A stretch of 27,338 nucleotides of DNA from JAXDLH01 sp034666705 (lineage in GTDB: Bacteria > Chloroflexota > UBA6077 > SHYK01): contig JAXDLH010000402.1 in the NCBI GenBank assembly GCA_034666705.1, forward strand, positions 1 to 27,338. Reading direction: 5' to 3'. This document shows, piece after piece, positions 7,368 through 15,072 of this stretch. Below the pieces are notes generated by a model that saw only the letters and a list, made by a program, of their open reading frames with translations, did no database searches and was not told the DNA's origin. The position numbers were made by a program, and so were the translations under genes. The number at the start of each line of letters is the position of its first letter. Within the stretch, counting starts at the first letter, position 1.

Positions 7368-8528
7368 CTAACTCCTCGGATCCAGTTCCAGCAGCACGGC
7401 CTGGACCATGCTCGCCAGCTTCCACGCCTCGCTGACAAACGTGACGGGTGGCAGCGGCTTGGTCGGCTGGACGTGCTCGAGGATCTCGAGCTCGGCGTAG
7501 CGCGCCAGGTGCGCCTTCGGCAGCGCGTCGGCCAGCTCGCGCGATTGGACCCACGGCACCAGCGGGTCAGCGCGGTCGACGAGCAGAAAGGCGCGCCCCT
7601 GGAACTGGTCGACCACCCGGATCGGCGAGAGCTGCGCCAGCCGATCCGCCACCGCCGGTGGAAGCTCGGGCATAAGCTGTCTGGCGATAGCGGGATCGGA
7701 GGCGTCAAACAGCGCTGCAAGCGTCTGCCCGCTCGGGCTGAGCGTGCCAAGTCGCGCCCGCGCCTCGGGCACGCCGCGACCGAAGTCGGCGAGGTAGGCG
7801 GCTTCCAGGATCGCGCGCTCGGCCGGATTGTCGAGCGCGTCGACGAGTTGCTTGCGGAAGACGTAGACGGAGAGATCGGCTGGCTCCCAGGGCACGACTG
7901 TTCCGTGCTCATCGATCTGCCGGGTCCCGATCTGCTGCATGAGCTGGAGCGCATCGGCAAAGCCGCCCACCCACACCAGCGCCCGTACGTCCGGGGCGGC
8001 GCGCGGATCGGCGGCTGCAAGGAATGCGAGCGAGGCGCCAGCCGAAAAGCCCAGGATGCCGATGTGCGCTGGGTCGACGCCGTCGTCGGCGCGCAGCCGT
8101 TCCACCGCGGCGACCAGGTCATTTACTGCGCCTGGCTCGATCCGGTCGGCGATCAGCCCGTCTGACTGCACGATCATCACCACCAATCCGGTCCGTGCCA
8201 GCCCCTCCGCGACCCGCACGACCAGCGGGTCGCGCTTATCGAGTGGGTGGACGCCGAGGGTCATGACCAGCGCACCGTGGCGACCGCCGCTGCTCGGCCG
8301 GTAGAGGTCGGCGTCGGCCCCGCCGAGGCGCAGTTCAGTGCGCAGTGGCTCGCCAGAGACGCGAAGCAAGGGACGAGGCCCGGACGCGTTGAACAGCTCG
8401 GGCAGCAGCAGCGCGGTCATGGCGCTGGCGTGCACCGGCGGAAGCAGCGAGAACGCTAGCCAGGCCGCCAATGCGACGAAAATCATGGTCGCGCCGATGC
8501 GGCGGGCGACGCTCCGCACCGTTTTCAA
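7368..8528 (-). CDS. Membrane-anchored alpha/beta hydrolase (dienelactone hydrolase-like)
   Basis: About 386 residues. A basic N-terminus (MKTVRSVARRIGAT) leads into a hydrophobic helix (MIFVALAAWLAFSLLPP), which suggests a signal anchor with the enzyme outside the membrane. The catalytic domain has the nucleophile elbow GFSAGAS, a likely acid in DRADPLVPW and a His in LEILEHVQP, the order seen in alpha/beta hydrolases. A long helical cap-like insert separates nucleophile and acid. The substrate is not known. TTG 8528 is only four bases past the stop of the methyltransferase upstream, so translational coupling is likely; GTG 8519 is the alternative. Confidence 0.8.
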   Translation of the reverse strand: MKTVRSVARRIGATMIFVALAAWLAFSLLPPVHASAMTALLLPELFNASGPRPLLRVSGEPLRTELRLGGADADLYRPSSGGRHGALVMTLGVHPLDKRDPLVVRVAEGLARTGLVVMIVQSDGLIADRIEPGAVNDLVAAVERLRADDGVDPAHIGILGFSAGASLAFLAAADPRAAPDVRALVWVGGFADALQLMQQIGTRQIDEHGTVVPWEPADLSVYVFRKQLVDALDNPAERAILEAAYLADFGRGVPEARARLGTLSPSGQTLAALFDASDPAIARQLMPELPPAVADRLAQLSPIRVVDQFQGRAFLLVDRADPLVPWVQSRELADALPKAHLARYAELEILEHVQPTKPLPPVTFVSEAWKLASMVQAVLLELDPRS

Positions 8529-8532
8529 TCGC

Positions 8533-9372
8533 TCAGACCGGCTTCGTGCCCCAGACGAGCAGGTGGGTGACGCCCACGACCAGGTCGCCACCGGCCGCCT
8601 CGGCCGCGAAGCCAGCGAGCCAGGCGTCGCGCTCGGCCACAGTAATGTTCCCCATCGCTGCCGCTGCCTCCGCCCAGCGCTGCAACATGGGCCCGAACGC
8701 GCCATCGGCTGTGCGCTCGACGAGCACGAAGCCGCGCGCCTGCACGTCAATCAGACCGCCCTCATGGAGCAGGCGCGGTGCCGCGCGCACGATCCAGCTA
8801 TTCATGGCCGTGTGGTCGGAGCCGGCGGCGATGACGCGTCGGGTGAGCGCCCGGTTCGGGTGCGAGACGATGAATGAGTCGTTGTCGCGGTCGTAGATGC
8901 CGACCATGCCGCCTGGCCGGGCGGCGCGTATCAGTTCGGGGATCGCGGTCTCGCCCTGCGGCACGTGCAGCAGCACATTCACCGCCAGCACGGTGTCGAA
9001 CTCGCCATCCGCGACCGGTAGCGAGCGCGCGTCGCCCTCGCGGGTCTCGACGTAGCTCGCAAGTCCCTCGGCGTCGAGCCGCTCGCGCGCGATGGTCAGT
9101 AGCTGCGGGCTCGGGTCCACGCCGACCGCGCGGCCCCCGGGGGCGACCCGCGCCGCGATCATCCGCAGCACGGCGCCGGTGCCGCAGCCGACCTCCAGCA
9201 CCTGTGCACCCGGGCCAACGTCGAGCGTGTCGAGCACCACGGTGCGCGCCGCGCTGGCCTGGTCGGCGCTGTGGCTATCCAGGCGCTGGGCGATGTTGCG
9301 CGCCGTCGCGGCGTCGATCCCTTCGGGGTTGCGGAATTGGTCGTGGCGGCCATACGTGGGCGTCTCGGTCAT
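8533..9372 (-). CDS. Class I SAM-dependent methyltransferase
   Basis: A soluble small-molecule-type methyltransferase of 279 residues. The SAM-binding glycine loop is VLEVGCGTGAVLRMIA, followed by the acidic end of strand 2 (AVGVDPSPQLL), a motif II region (EGDARSLPVADGEFD) and VLLHVPQGE. The first 40 residues (TYGRHDQFRNPEG) are outside the core and may help bind substrate. The acceptor molecule is not identifiable. ATG 9372 has a strong GGAGGTG just upstream. It lies between the NMT1-like gene (172 bases away, same strand) and the hydrolase (four-base gap), so the last two at least are one transcription unit. Confidence 0.9.
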   Translation of the reverse strand: MTETPTYGRHDQFRNPEGIDAATARNIAQRLDSHSADQASAARTVVLDTLDVGPGAQVLEVGCGTGAVLRMIAARVAPGGRAVGVDPSPQLLTIARERLDAEGLASYVETREGDARSLPVADGEFDTVLAVNVLLHVPQGETAIPELIRAARPGGMVGIYDRDNDSFIVSHPNRALTRRVIAAGSDHTAMNSWIVRAAPRLLHEGGLIDVQARGFVLVERTADGAFGPMLQRWAEAAAAMGNITVAERDAWLAGFAAEAAGGDLVVGVTHLLVWGTKPV

Positions 9373-9544
9373 CTCACCTCCAATGCCGGCGGCGCTCCTT
9401 GCACGGCTTCTCGGATCCGCTGGGCAGCTCCGACTCCTGCAAAGGGCTGCGAGCAAGTTTCACCGGTCGACGAGCAGCTTCAGCTGCTGTATGACCTGGA
9501 GCCTAGCGGCGTACCACACCGTTCGTTTGGACGCCCACCGCGGG

Positions 9545-10366
9545 TTAGACGGTCCGGGCGAGCGAGGCGACTGCCTGGTCGTAGTACTGCTGGGTGGCGA
9601 AGCGGTGCGGGTCGACGGCGCCGCGCAACATGCCAACCCGGCGCCGGGTCTCCAGCATCTCGCGCATACCCTCCCACTCGAACGGCTGCACGTCCGCGGG
9701 CTTGCCACTCTGGGCGGCAATCCACTGGAGCGCGCGGAGGTGGGCCCGGAGGTAGCGAACCACCAGATCGCCGTGCTGCTCGGCCCAATCGCGCCGCGTG
9801 GCGGTGCTGCCGGAATAGTGGGTGTACAGGCGATTGATACTATCGAGAATGTGGAAGCCGTCGGCCTCCAGCTCCTTGGACTGGCCACCGCCGATCATCG
9901 CGCCGACGCAGCGTTCGTCGCGCATGGCGTCGATGCGGAACTGGGTATTGCCGACTTCGACGAGGCTGAAGTCGCGGCCCTCCTCGGTCAGACCGTGCTC
10001 CTGGAGGAGTAAGCGCAGCGGTGTGACGTACCCGCTCTCCGCGGCGTCGACCGCGAGCGGCTTGCCGCGCAACGCTTCGTAACCCGCGATCTCGGGGCGC
10101 ACCACGAAGTCCTGGCCAGGCTCACTCGGCGAGGCGAGTACGATGAGCAGATCAGCGCCGTTGTCCTCGCTCCACCAGAACACGTTGTCGGCGTTGGTGT
10201 GCACGATCTGCCACTTCCCATCCAGAAGATCGCGCATCTGCGCCTTCGACGATTGCGTGGCCGCGTGCTCGACCTCGAGGTTCTCGGCAGCGTAGAAGCC
10301 CTGCTTCACGGCCGCTTCGTGCGGCGCGCTCCGGCCGAATGTGTTGATTCGCAATGTGTCGACCAC
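9545..10366 (-). CDS. NMT1/THI5-like periplasmic-binding-fold protein
   Basis: The 273 residues look like the substrate-binding subunits of nitrate/sulfonate/taurine or thiamine-precursor ABC transporters: DTLRINTFGRSAPHEAA, then KQGFYAAENLEVEHAAT, then an ALRGKPLAVDA segment and GNTQFRIDAMRDERCVGAMIGG. GTG 10366 follows a near-perfect AGGAGGTGG, so the start is well supported. From that start there is no signal peptide or lipobox Cys, which is unusual for a transporter subunit. No ABC permease or ATPase is in the window. It may work inside the cell as an enzyme or sensor, or be a solitary binding protein; the Cys-rich motif of fungal THI5 is absent. Confidence 0.75.
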   Translation of the reverse strand: MVDTLRINTFGRSAPHEAAVKQGFYAAENLEVEHAATQSSKAQMRDLLDGKWQIVHTNADNVFWWSEDNGADLLIVLASPSEPGQDFVVRPEIAGYEALRGKPLAVDAAESGYVTPLRLLLQEHGLTEEGRDFSLVEVGNTQFRIDAMRDERCVGAMIGGGQSKELEADGFHILDSINRLYTHYSGSTATRRDWAEQHGDLVVRYLRAHLRALQWIAAQSGKPADVQPFEWEGMREMLETRRRVGMLRGAVDPHRFATQQYYDQAVASLARTV

Positions 10367-10525
10367 ACCCCACCTCCTCTTCTCGCTGGGCCAATCATAC
10401 TGGAGGCCCGATTGCAGATCGCTGCCCGCACCGGTCACTGGAATCAAATCTGGGCAGCGTCGTCCCCCGCGCAATTGGCCCGGCATCGTACCCGGGCGGA
10501 TCGGCCCTGGGGCGCATCGCGGCCA

Positions 10526-10534
10526 TGCGATAAT
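10526..10534 (+). promoter_or_regulatory. Possible extended -10 promoter for uvrC
   Basis: TGCGATAAT is an extended -10 (TGn plus GATAAT) 32 bases before the uvrC ATG. No -35 hexamer is recognisable upstream. The region between this gene and the divergent NMT1-like gene is 200 bases long and holds no other clear signal. Confidence 0.35.
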
Positions 10535-10566
10535 TTGTGTCAAGTACGTCTCCCCGAGTTTGGTAT

Positions 10567-12405
10567 ATGACCGCACCCGACGCCCTGGCCGAGAAGGTCC
10601 GCAGCCTGCCTCGCGAGCCGGGCATCTACAAATTCAAAGACGCCGACGGCAAGACGATCTACGTCGGCAAGGCGACCTCGCTGCGCAACCGCGTCGGCTC
10701 CTACTTCCAGGCGCCGCACGCCAAGGGCGGCAAGACGTCCGCACTCGTCGCCCAGATCGTCGACGTCGAGTACATCCTCACCGGCTCGCCACTTCAGGCG
10801 CTCCAGTGGGAATCGGACCTCATCAAGACCGAGCGCCCGAAGTACAACGTGGTCCTGCGCGATGACAAGCACTATCCCTACGTCCGTATCACGGTGCAAG
10901 AGCCGTGGCCGCGCCTGGAGATCGCGCGCCGCGTGGCGAACGATGGTGCGCGCTACTTCGGCCCGTTCACGGATACGCACTCCGTGCGCCGCACGCTCGA
11001 TACGCTCAACCGCATGTTCCCGTTCATCCTCTGCTCAAAAGAGATCACCGGCACCGACCCCCGGCCCTGCCTCTATGCCTACATCAACCGCTGCGTCGCG
11101 CCCTGCATCGGCGCCGTCTCGAACGAGGATTACCGGGCGCTTATCGACCGGGTGATCCGCTTCATGGAGGGGCGGACCGACGGAGTGATCAAGGAGCTGC
11201 GGCGCGACATGGAGGATGCAGCCGAGCGGCTCGACTTCGAGCAGGCCGCGGCGCTGCGCGATCGCCTGAAGTCCGCCGAGCGGGTCGTGGAGCAGCAGTC
11301 CACCACGACCAGCAACCGCGAGGATTTTGACGTGGTTGCGGTCGCCCGCAATCAGACCGTGGCATGCGCCCAGGTCTTCTTCATGCGTGGCGGGCGCATG
11401 GTTGGCCGCGAGCACTTCGTGCTGCAGAACGCCGACGAAGAATCCGAGGCGGCATTGATCGAGTCGTTTCTGCTGCTCTTCTATGGGCAGTCGCCACAGG
11501 TGCCGAAGCAGCTCCTGCTGTCGGTAGAGGTCGAGGATGCCGCCACGATGGCGGCGTGGCTCACGGAGACGGCGCGCCACCGGGTCGAGATCCGTGTGCC
11601 GAAGCGCAGTGGCGAGAGCTTGCGGCTCGTGCAGCTCGCCCAGAAGAATGCCGCCGAGACGATCGAGCGCTGGGAGCTGGAGCGCGCCAACGAGCTGCAA
11701 CGCACGACTGGCGCGCTGCTCGAGCTCCAGGAAGCGCTCGACTTGCCGACGATTCCCGAGCGGGTGGAGTGCTACGACATCTCGCACGTGCAGGGCGCCT
11801 ATACTGTGGCCAGCATGTCCGTCGTCGAGCAGGCGAAGCCCAAGCCCTCTGAGTACCGGCGCTTCCGCATCCGCAGCCAGGAGAACAACGACTTCGCCTC
11901 CATGCAAGAGGTGCTGCGCCGCCGCTTTGGCCACCTCGTGGAGCAGCGCCGCAACCCAACGCCCGAGAACGAGAAGTGGGGCGCTATCCCAGATCTGGTC
12001 GTGATCGACGGCGGCAAGGGGCAGCTCAGCGCGGCGCAGGCGGTCATGCACGAGCTGGAGCTGGAGATCCCCATGGTTGGGCTCGCCAAGCAGTATGAGG
12101 AGGTTTTCCTCCCCGAGCGGTCGGATCCCGTCGTGCTGCCCCGTGATAGCGCCGGGCTCTTCCTGTTGCAGCGGGTGCGTGACGAAGCGCACCGCTTCGC
12201 CATTACCTACCACCGCGCCGCGCGCGGCAAGGGCGCCCTGAAATCGTCGCTCGACGAGATCCCCGGCGTCGGCCCCAAGCGCAAGCGCGCCCTGCTCCTG
12301 CGGTTTGGCTCGGTCGACGCCGTGCGGAAGGCCTCGGTCGAAGAGATCGCGGCCGTCCCCGGCATGACGCGCTCGACCGCCGCCACCCTCAAGGATCGTC
12401 TTTAG
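10567..12405 (+). CDS. uvrC: Excinuclease ABC subunit C
   Basis: It makes the 3' and 5' cuts around bulky DNA lesions once UvrA and UvrB have loaded. The 612 residues carry the domains in the usual order: GIY-YIG nuclease (GIYKF at 19, IYVGK at 31), the cysteine region C...PCLYAYINRCVAPCIG, a UVR helix hairpin that binds UvrB (AAERLDFEQAAALRDRLKSA), the RNase H-like 5' nuclease (ECYDISHVQG, DLVVIDGGKGQL) and a C-terminal double helix-hairpin-helix (IPGVGPKRKRALL, VPGMTRSTA). ATG 10567 matches the family N-terminus. Nothing is missing. Confidence 0.97.
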   Translation: MTAPDALAEKVRSLPREPGIYKFKDADGKTIYVGKATSLRNRVGSYFQAPHAKGGKTSALVAQIVDVEYILTGSPLQALQWESDLIKTERPKYNVVLRDDKHYPYVRITVQEPWPRLEIARRVANDGARYFGPFTDTHSVRRTLDTLNRMFPFILCSKEITGTDPRPCLYAYINRCVAPCIGAVSNEDYRALIDRVIRFMEGRTDGVIKELRRDMEDAAERLDFEQAAALRDRLKSAERVVEQQSTTTSNREDFDVVAVARNQTVACAQVFFMRGGRMVGREHFVLQNADEESEAALIESFLLLFYGQSPQVPKQLLLSVEVEDAATMAAWLTETARHRVEIRVPKRSGESLRLVQLAQKNAAETIERWELERANELQRTTGALLELQEALDLPTIPERVECYDISHVQGAYTVASMSVVEQAKPKPSEYRRFRIRSQENNDFASMQEVLRRRFGHLVEQRRNPTPENEKWGAIPDLVVIDGGKGQLSAAQAVMHELELEIPMVGLAKQYEEVFLPERSDPVVLPRDSAGLFLLQRVRDEAHRFAITYHRAARGKGALKSSLDEIPGVGPKRKRALLLRFGSVDAVRKASVEEIAAVPGMTRSTAATLKDRL

Positions 12406-12410
12406 CGCTA

Positions 12411-12439
12411 TTGGCTCCATCCCGGATGTGCCGTACAAT
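12411..12439 (+). promoter_or_regulatory. Promoter of the first VapBC module
   Basis: TTGGCT (12411-12416) and TACAAT (12434-12439) are separated by exactly 17 bases. The start of transcription would fall near 12446, just before the GGAGG at 12452. The -10 box lies inside the inverted repeat at 12429-12450. Confidence 0.6.
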
Positions 12440-12450
12440 TTGGTACGGCA
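12429..12450. promoter_or_regulatory. Operator-like inverted repeat upstream of vapB
   Basis: TGCCGTAC and GTACGGCA are perfect 8-bp arms around AATTTG. The repeat covers the -10 box of the module and ends just before the ribosome binding site. This is the expected place for a CopG-type antitoxin to repress its own operon. Confidence 0.65.
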
Positions 12451-12463
12451 CGGAGGGATCCCC

Positions 12464-12721
12464 ATGGTTTCGCAACGGCTCGAAGTCCGACTCGACGAAG
12501 ATCATCAGAAGAAGCTGACGCAACTCGTGGAGTGGAGCAAGGAGCCCGTGGCAGAGATCGTCCGTGAGGCGATCGACGACGCCTACGAAAAGGCGAGCTA
12601 CGAGCGGCGGCGAGCAGCGGTCGAGCGGTTAATTCGTATGGAGAGCCCGGGCGATGCACTTGATCCGGATGAGCTCAATCGCGAGCTAGATGAGATGCAT
12701 GACATCCCCGATCTTTATTGA
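12464..12721 (+). CDS. Ribbon-helix-helix (CopG/VapB-type) antitoxin
   Basis: An 85-residue protein. The N-terminus (SQRLEVRLDEDHQKKLTQLV) has the strand-then-helix pattern of ribbon-helix-helix DNA-binding proteins, followed by AEIVREAIDDAYEK, the second helix. The C-terminal half is acidic (DALDPDELNRELDEMHD), as in antitoxin tails that wrap the toxin. ATG 12464 is seven bases past GGAGG (12452-12456). The gene overlaps the following PIN toxin by 23 bases, so they are translated together. It should repress its own promoter through the inverted repeat just upstream. Confidence 0.88.
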   Translation: MVSQRLEVRLDEDHQKKLTQLVEWSKEPVAEIVREAIDDAYEKASYERRRAAVERLIRMESPGDALDPDELNRELDEMHDIPDLY

Positions 12722-13145
12722 CGCAAACATTCCGATATACGCGACCGGGGGCGAGCATCCGTTCCGCGAGCCCTGCCGGGAAATCGTAGTGCTCACGCTC
12801 CACAGGCGTGCCGCATTTTTCACGAACGCCGAGGCTGTTCAGGAAGTCCTATACCACTGTCTGCGCATGCGTCGCTGGCCAGGTGGGGCTGTGGCGGTGA
12901 GCGAGTTCGCGGTCGCAATGGAGAACCGAGTCGAGCCTATTTACGTCGCGGATGTGCTGCGTGCTGGGGCCTTTGCCGAACAGTTGCAGGGCCTGAGCTC
13001 ACGCGACCTGATCCACCTTGCCGTAATGGAACGGATCGGCGCCGATACGATCATTACTGCCGACCGTGCCTTCGACGTCGCGCCGGGCATTACCCGCCTC
13101 GATCCGGCCGCCTTGCCTGGTTGGCGGGCCACGGTCGAGGCCTGA
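12699..13145 (+). CDS. PIN-domain ribonuclease toxin (VapC-type)
   Basis: A 148-residue PIN-domain protein, expected to be an Mg-dependent RNase held inactive by the antitoxin before it. Acidic positions are in place: Asp in FIDANIPIY, Glu in TNAEAVQEVLY, Asp in LSSRDLIHLAVM and Asp in IITADRAFD. The chosen ATG 12699 puts the FIDAN strand close to the N-terminus, as usual; ATG 12690 would add three residues. It overlaps vapB out of frame, which is typical of such modules. Confidence 0.88.
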   Translation: MTSPIFIDANIPIYATGGEHPFREPCREIVVLTLHRRAAFFTNAEAVQEVLYHCLRMRRWPGGAVAVSEFAVAMENRVEPIYVADVLRAGAFAEQLQGLSSRDLIHLAVMERIGADTIITADRAFDVAPGITRLDPAALPGWRATVEA

Positions 13146-13214
13146 CGCTCCTGTCGTCCGCGTGAGGGCGGCTGCTGCGCTACCATTGGGTGAGTACTCC
13201 AGGAGAAGCAGACG

Positions 13215-14420
13215 ATGCAGCTACGCTCCGACGCGGCGATCTCGACCAACCCAAGTTGGCCCGCAGCCCTCACGGAGCTTGGGCTGAAAGAGGACTCCTC
13301 CGCGCCAGCGCCCGACCTCGCGCTGCTCTTCGCCAGCTCCGAGCACGCGAATCTCGAAGAGCTCGTCGGCGGAGCGTGGGAGCGCAGCGCCGCCTCGGTA
13401 ATGATTGGCTGCACGGGCGGCGGCATCGTGGGCCCGGAGAAAGAGGTCGAGAATAGCCACGCCCTGGCGCTGCTGAATCTCAACTTGCCCGGCGCCGAGC
13501 TCCATCCACTGCATCTCGAAACGGAGGAGATCACCAGTCTTCACACCGCGGCAGATTGGCGGAGTAGGATCGGCCTCGAGGCCGATCACGTCAATGCGTG
13601 GATTATTCTCGCCAACCCGTTCACCTTTGACGCACAGCCACTGATCGACGGCCTCAGTACCGCGTATCCTTCCGCGACGATCGTGGGCGGGCTCGCTTCC
13701 GGATCGGCGCGCGCCGACCAGGCGGACCTTTTCATGAACGGAGTGATCCACCACTCCGGTGCGGTGGTGCTGGCGGTTGGCGGCGCGTACACGGTGCAGA
13801 CTGTCGTCGCGCAGGGGGCGACGCCCATTGGCAAGCCGTGGACCATCAGCGAGGCAGATCGGAACGTGATCAAGCGCCTCGGCGATCGTCCCCCACTCGA
13901 GGTGTTGCGGGAGACGCTCGCGGGGCTGCCGGACCTGATGCGGCGCCGCGCCTCGCGCAATCTCCTCGTCGGCATCGCGATGAACGAGTACAAGCAGAGC
14001 TTCAGCCGGGGCGACTTCCTCATCCGGAACTTGATGGGCGTCGATCAGGAAACCGGTGCAATGGCGATCAACGCGCTGCCCGAGGTCGGCCAGACGATCC
14101 AGTTCCAGGTGCGCGATGCCGACGCGGCGGATGAGGATCTGCGGGAGCGCCTCACCGAGGCGCGCGCCCATTTGCAGGATGTCCAGCCGGCCGGCGCGAT
14201 GCTCTGTACGTGCAACGGTCGCGGCGTCGGCCTGTTCCGCACGCCGGACCACGACGCGCGCGCCATCGGCGAGATCCTCGGTCAGGTGCCGCTCGCCGGC
14301 TTCTTCTGTAACGGCGAGATCGGCCCGGTTGGCCCTGGCACCTATCTCCACGGCTTCACCGCCAGCCTGGCGCTGTTTGTGCCACGCCCGAATGAGATCC
14401 CCGCCGCTTTCCGCTTCTAA
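13215..14420 (+). CDS. FIST N- and C-domain sensor protein
   Basis: A soluble 401-residue protein with the two FIST domains. The N-domain has ASVMIGCTGGGIVGPEKEVE, SATIVGGLASG and GAVVLAVGG; the C-domain has RNLLVGIAMNEYK, GDFLIRNLMG, GAMLCTCNGRG and LAGFFCNGEIGPVG. FIST proteins are thought to bind small ligands such as amino acids and are often joined to signalling genes. Here there is no kinase, cyclase or methyl-accepting domain in the protein, and neither neighbour is a signalling gene. AGGAG lies eight bases before ATG 13215. No signal peptide or membrane segment is seen. Confidence 0.9.
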   Translation: MQLRSDAAISTNPSWPAALTELGLKEDSSAPAPDLALLFASSEHANLEELVGGAWERSAASVMIGCTGGGIVGPEKEVENSHALALLNLNLPGAELHPLHLETEEITSLHTAADWRSRIGLEADHVNAWIILANPFTFDAQPLIDGLSTAYPSATIVGGLASGSARADQADLFMNGVIHHSGAVVLAVGGAYTVQTVVAQGATPIGKPWTISEADRNVIKRLGDRPPLEVLRETLAGLPDLMRRRASRNLLVGIAMNEYKQSFSRGDFLIRNLMGVDQETGAMAINALPEVGQTIQFQVRDADAADEDLRERLTEARAHLQDVQPAGAMLCTCNGRGVGLFRTPDHDARAIGEILGQVPLAGFFCNGEIGPVGPGTYLHGFTASLALFVPRPNEIPAAFRF

Positions 14421-14435
14421 GACGACACGCGTGCC

Positions 14436-14447
14436 CGTTCGCGAACG
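14436..14447. terminator. Short palindrome between convergent genes
   Basis: CGTTCGCGAACG is a perfect 12-bp palindrome in the 37-base gap between the FIST gene and the helix-hairpin-helix gene, which face each other. It has no T-run and no loop, so a terminator role is a guess. Confidence 0.2.
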
Positions 14448-14457
14448 ATAAGGTCGG

Positions 14458-14937
14458 CTACGCGGCGCGGCTCGCGCGCTGACTCGCGGCCTCCGCCTCG
14501 CGGGCGATGCGCTCCTCCAATTTCGGCCCGAACCCGGGGAGCTCGCGCAGGCGATGCTCGTGGGCCGCGCGCTCGAGCTCCGGGAGGGTGCTCACCCCGA
14601 GGCGCTCGTGGATGACCTGCGCGCGGGCTGGGCCAATGCTCGGCACGTCGAGCAGGTCCGTCGCCTCGACGGGGAAGCGGAGCTTCAGCTCCTCCAGGTA
14701 ACGCACGCGGCCGGTATCGAGGTACTCGCCGATCTTCGCGGCAATCGACGGTCCGATGCCAGGGACGTCGGTGAGGTGGCCGCTGCGATGGAGCGCTTCG
14801 ACGTCCTGGGCGTGCGAGCGCAGCTCGTACGCGGCGTCCAGGTAGGCACGAATGCGAAACGGACTGTCCCCTTTGAGCGTGAGCAAGCGGGCGACGTTCT
14901 CCAGAAGCATCGCGACGTCTTCATTGCGACTCGTCAT
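14458..14937 (-). CDS. Helix-hairpin-helix protein resembling the N-terminus of DNA polymerase X
   Basis: About 159 residues. The first part (NEDVAMLLENVARLLTLKGD, then FRIRAYLDAAYELRSHAQDV) matches the 8-kDa lyase-like domain of bacterial PolX. Helix-hairpin-helix units follow: LTDVPGIGPSIAAKIGEYL, LLDVPSIGPARAQVIHERLG and LRELPGFGPKLEERI. The polymerase palm and the PHP nuclease of full-length PolX (about 570 residues) are absent, and no such remains follow downstream. It probably binds DNA without sequence preference. ATG 14937 has GGGAG nine bases upstream; a GTG at 14973 is the alternative start. Confidence 0.8.
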   Translation of the reverse strand: MTSRNEDVAMLLENVARLLTLKGDSPFRIRAYLDAAYELRSHAQDVEALHRSGHLTDVPGIGPSIAAKIGEYLDTGRVRYLEELKLRFPVEATDLLDVPSIGPARAQVIHERLGVSTLPELERAAHEHRLRELPGFGPKLEERIAREAEAASQRASRAA

Positions 14938-15008
14938 GATGACATGCTCCCGTAAATGACTCTCTGTCATCACGTTAGCATGCTCCAGCCCCGTTCGTTT
15001 GTCTTCGC

Positions 15009-15045
15009 CCCTAGCTGGCGCAGGCGTCGCCTGCGCCAGCTAGGG
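15009..15045. repeat. Perfect 37-bp palindrome, 18-bp arms with one central base
   Basis: The left arm is CCCTAGCTGGCGCAGGCG, the centre is T15027, and the right arm is its exact reverse complement. The sequence from 15026 is repeated imperfectly at 15049-15071 (GTCGCCTGCGCC followed by a TAGGGA end). It lies just past the stop of the oxidoreductase gene read on the minus strand and before the helix-hairpin-helix gene. The hairpin would be very stable, but no T-run follows, so it is either a U-less terminator, a processing site or an inserted repeat. Confidence 0.75.
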
Positions 15046-15072
15046 ATCGTCGCCTGCGCCGATAGGGAACCC

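Noticed and set aside
5693..8122. Open frame of 809 codons on the minus strand across proS and into the hydrolase
   Set aside because: proS has every class II synthetase motif on the other strand; the frame shows no domain and crosses gene borders.
11035..12465. Open frame of 476 codons on the minus strand across uvrC
   Set aside because: Shadow of uvrC; no ribosome site and no recognisable motif.
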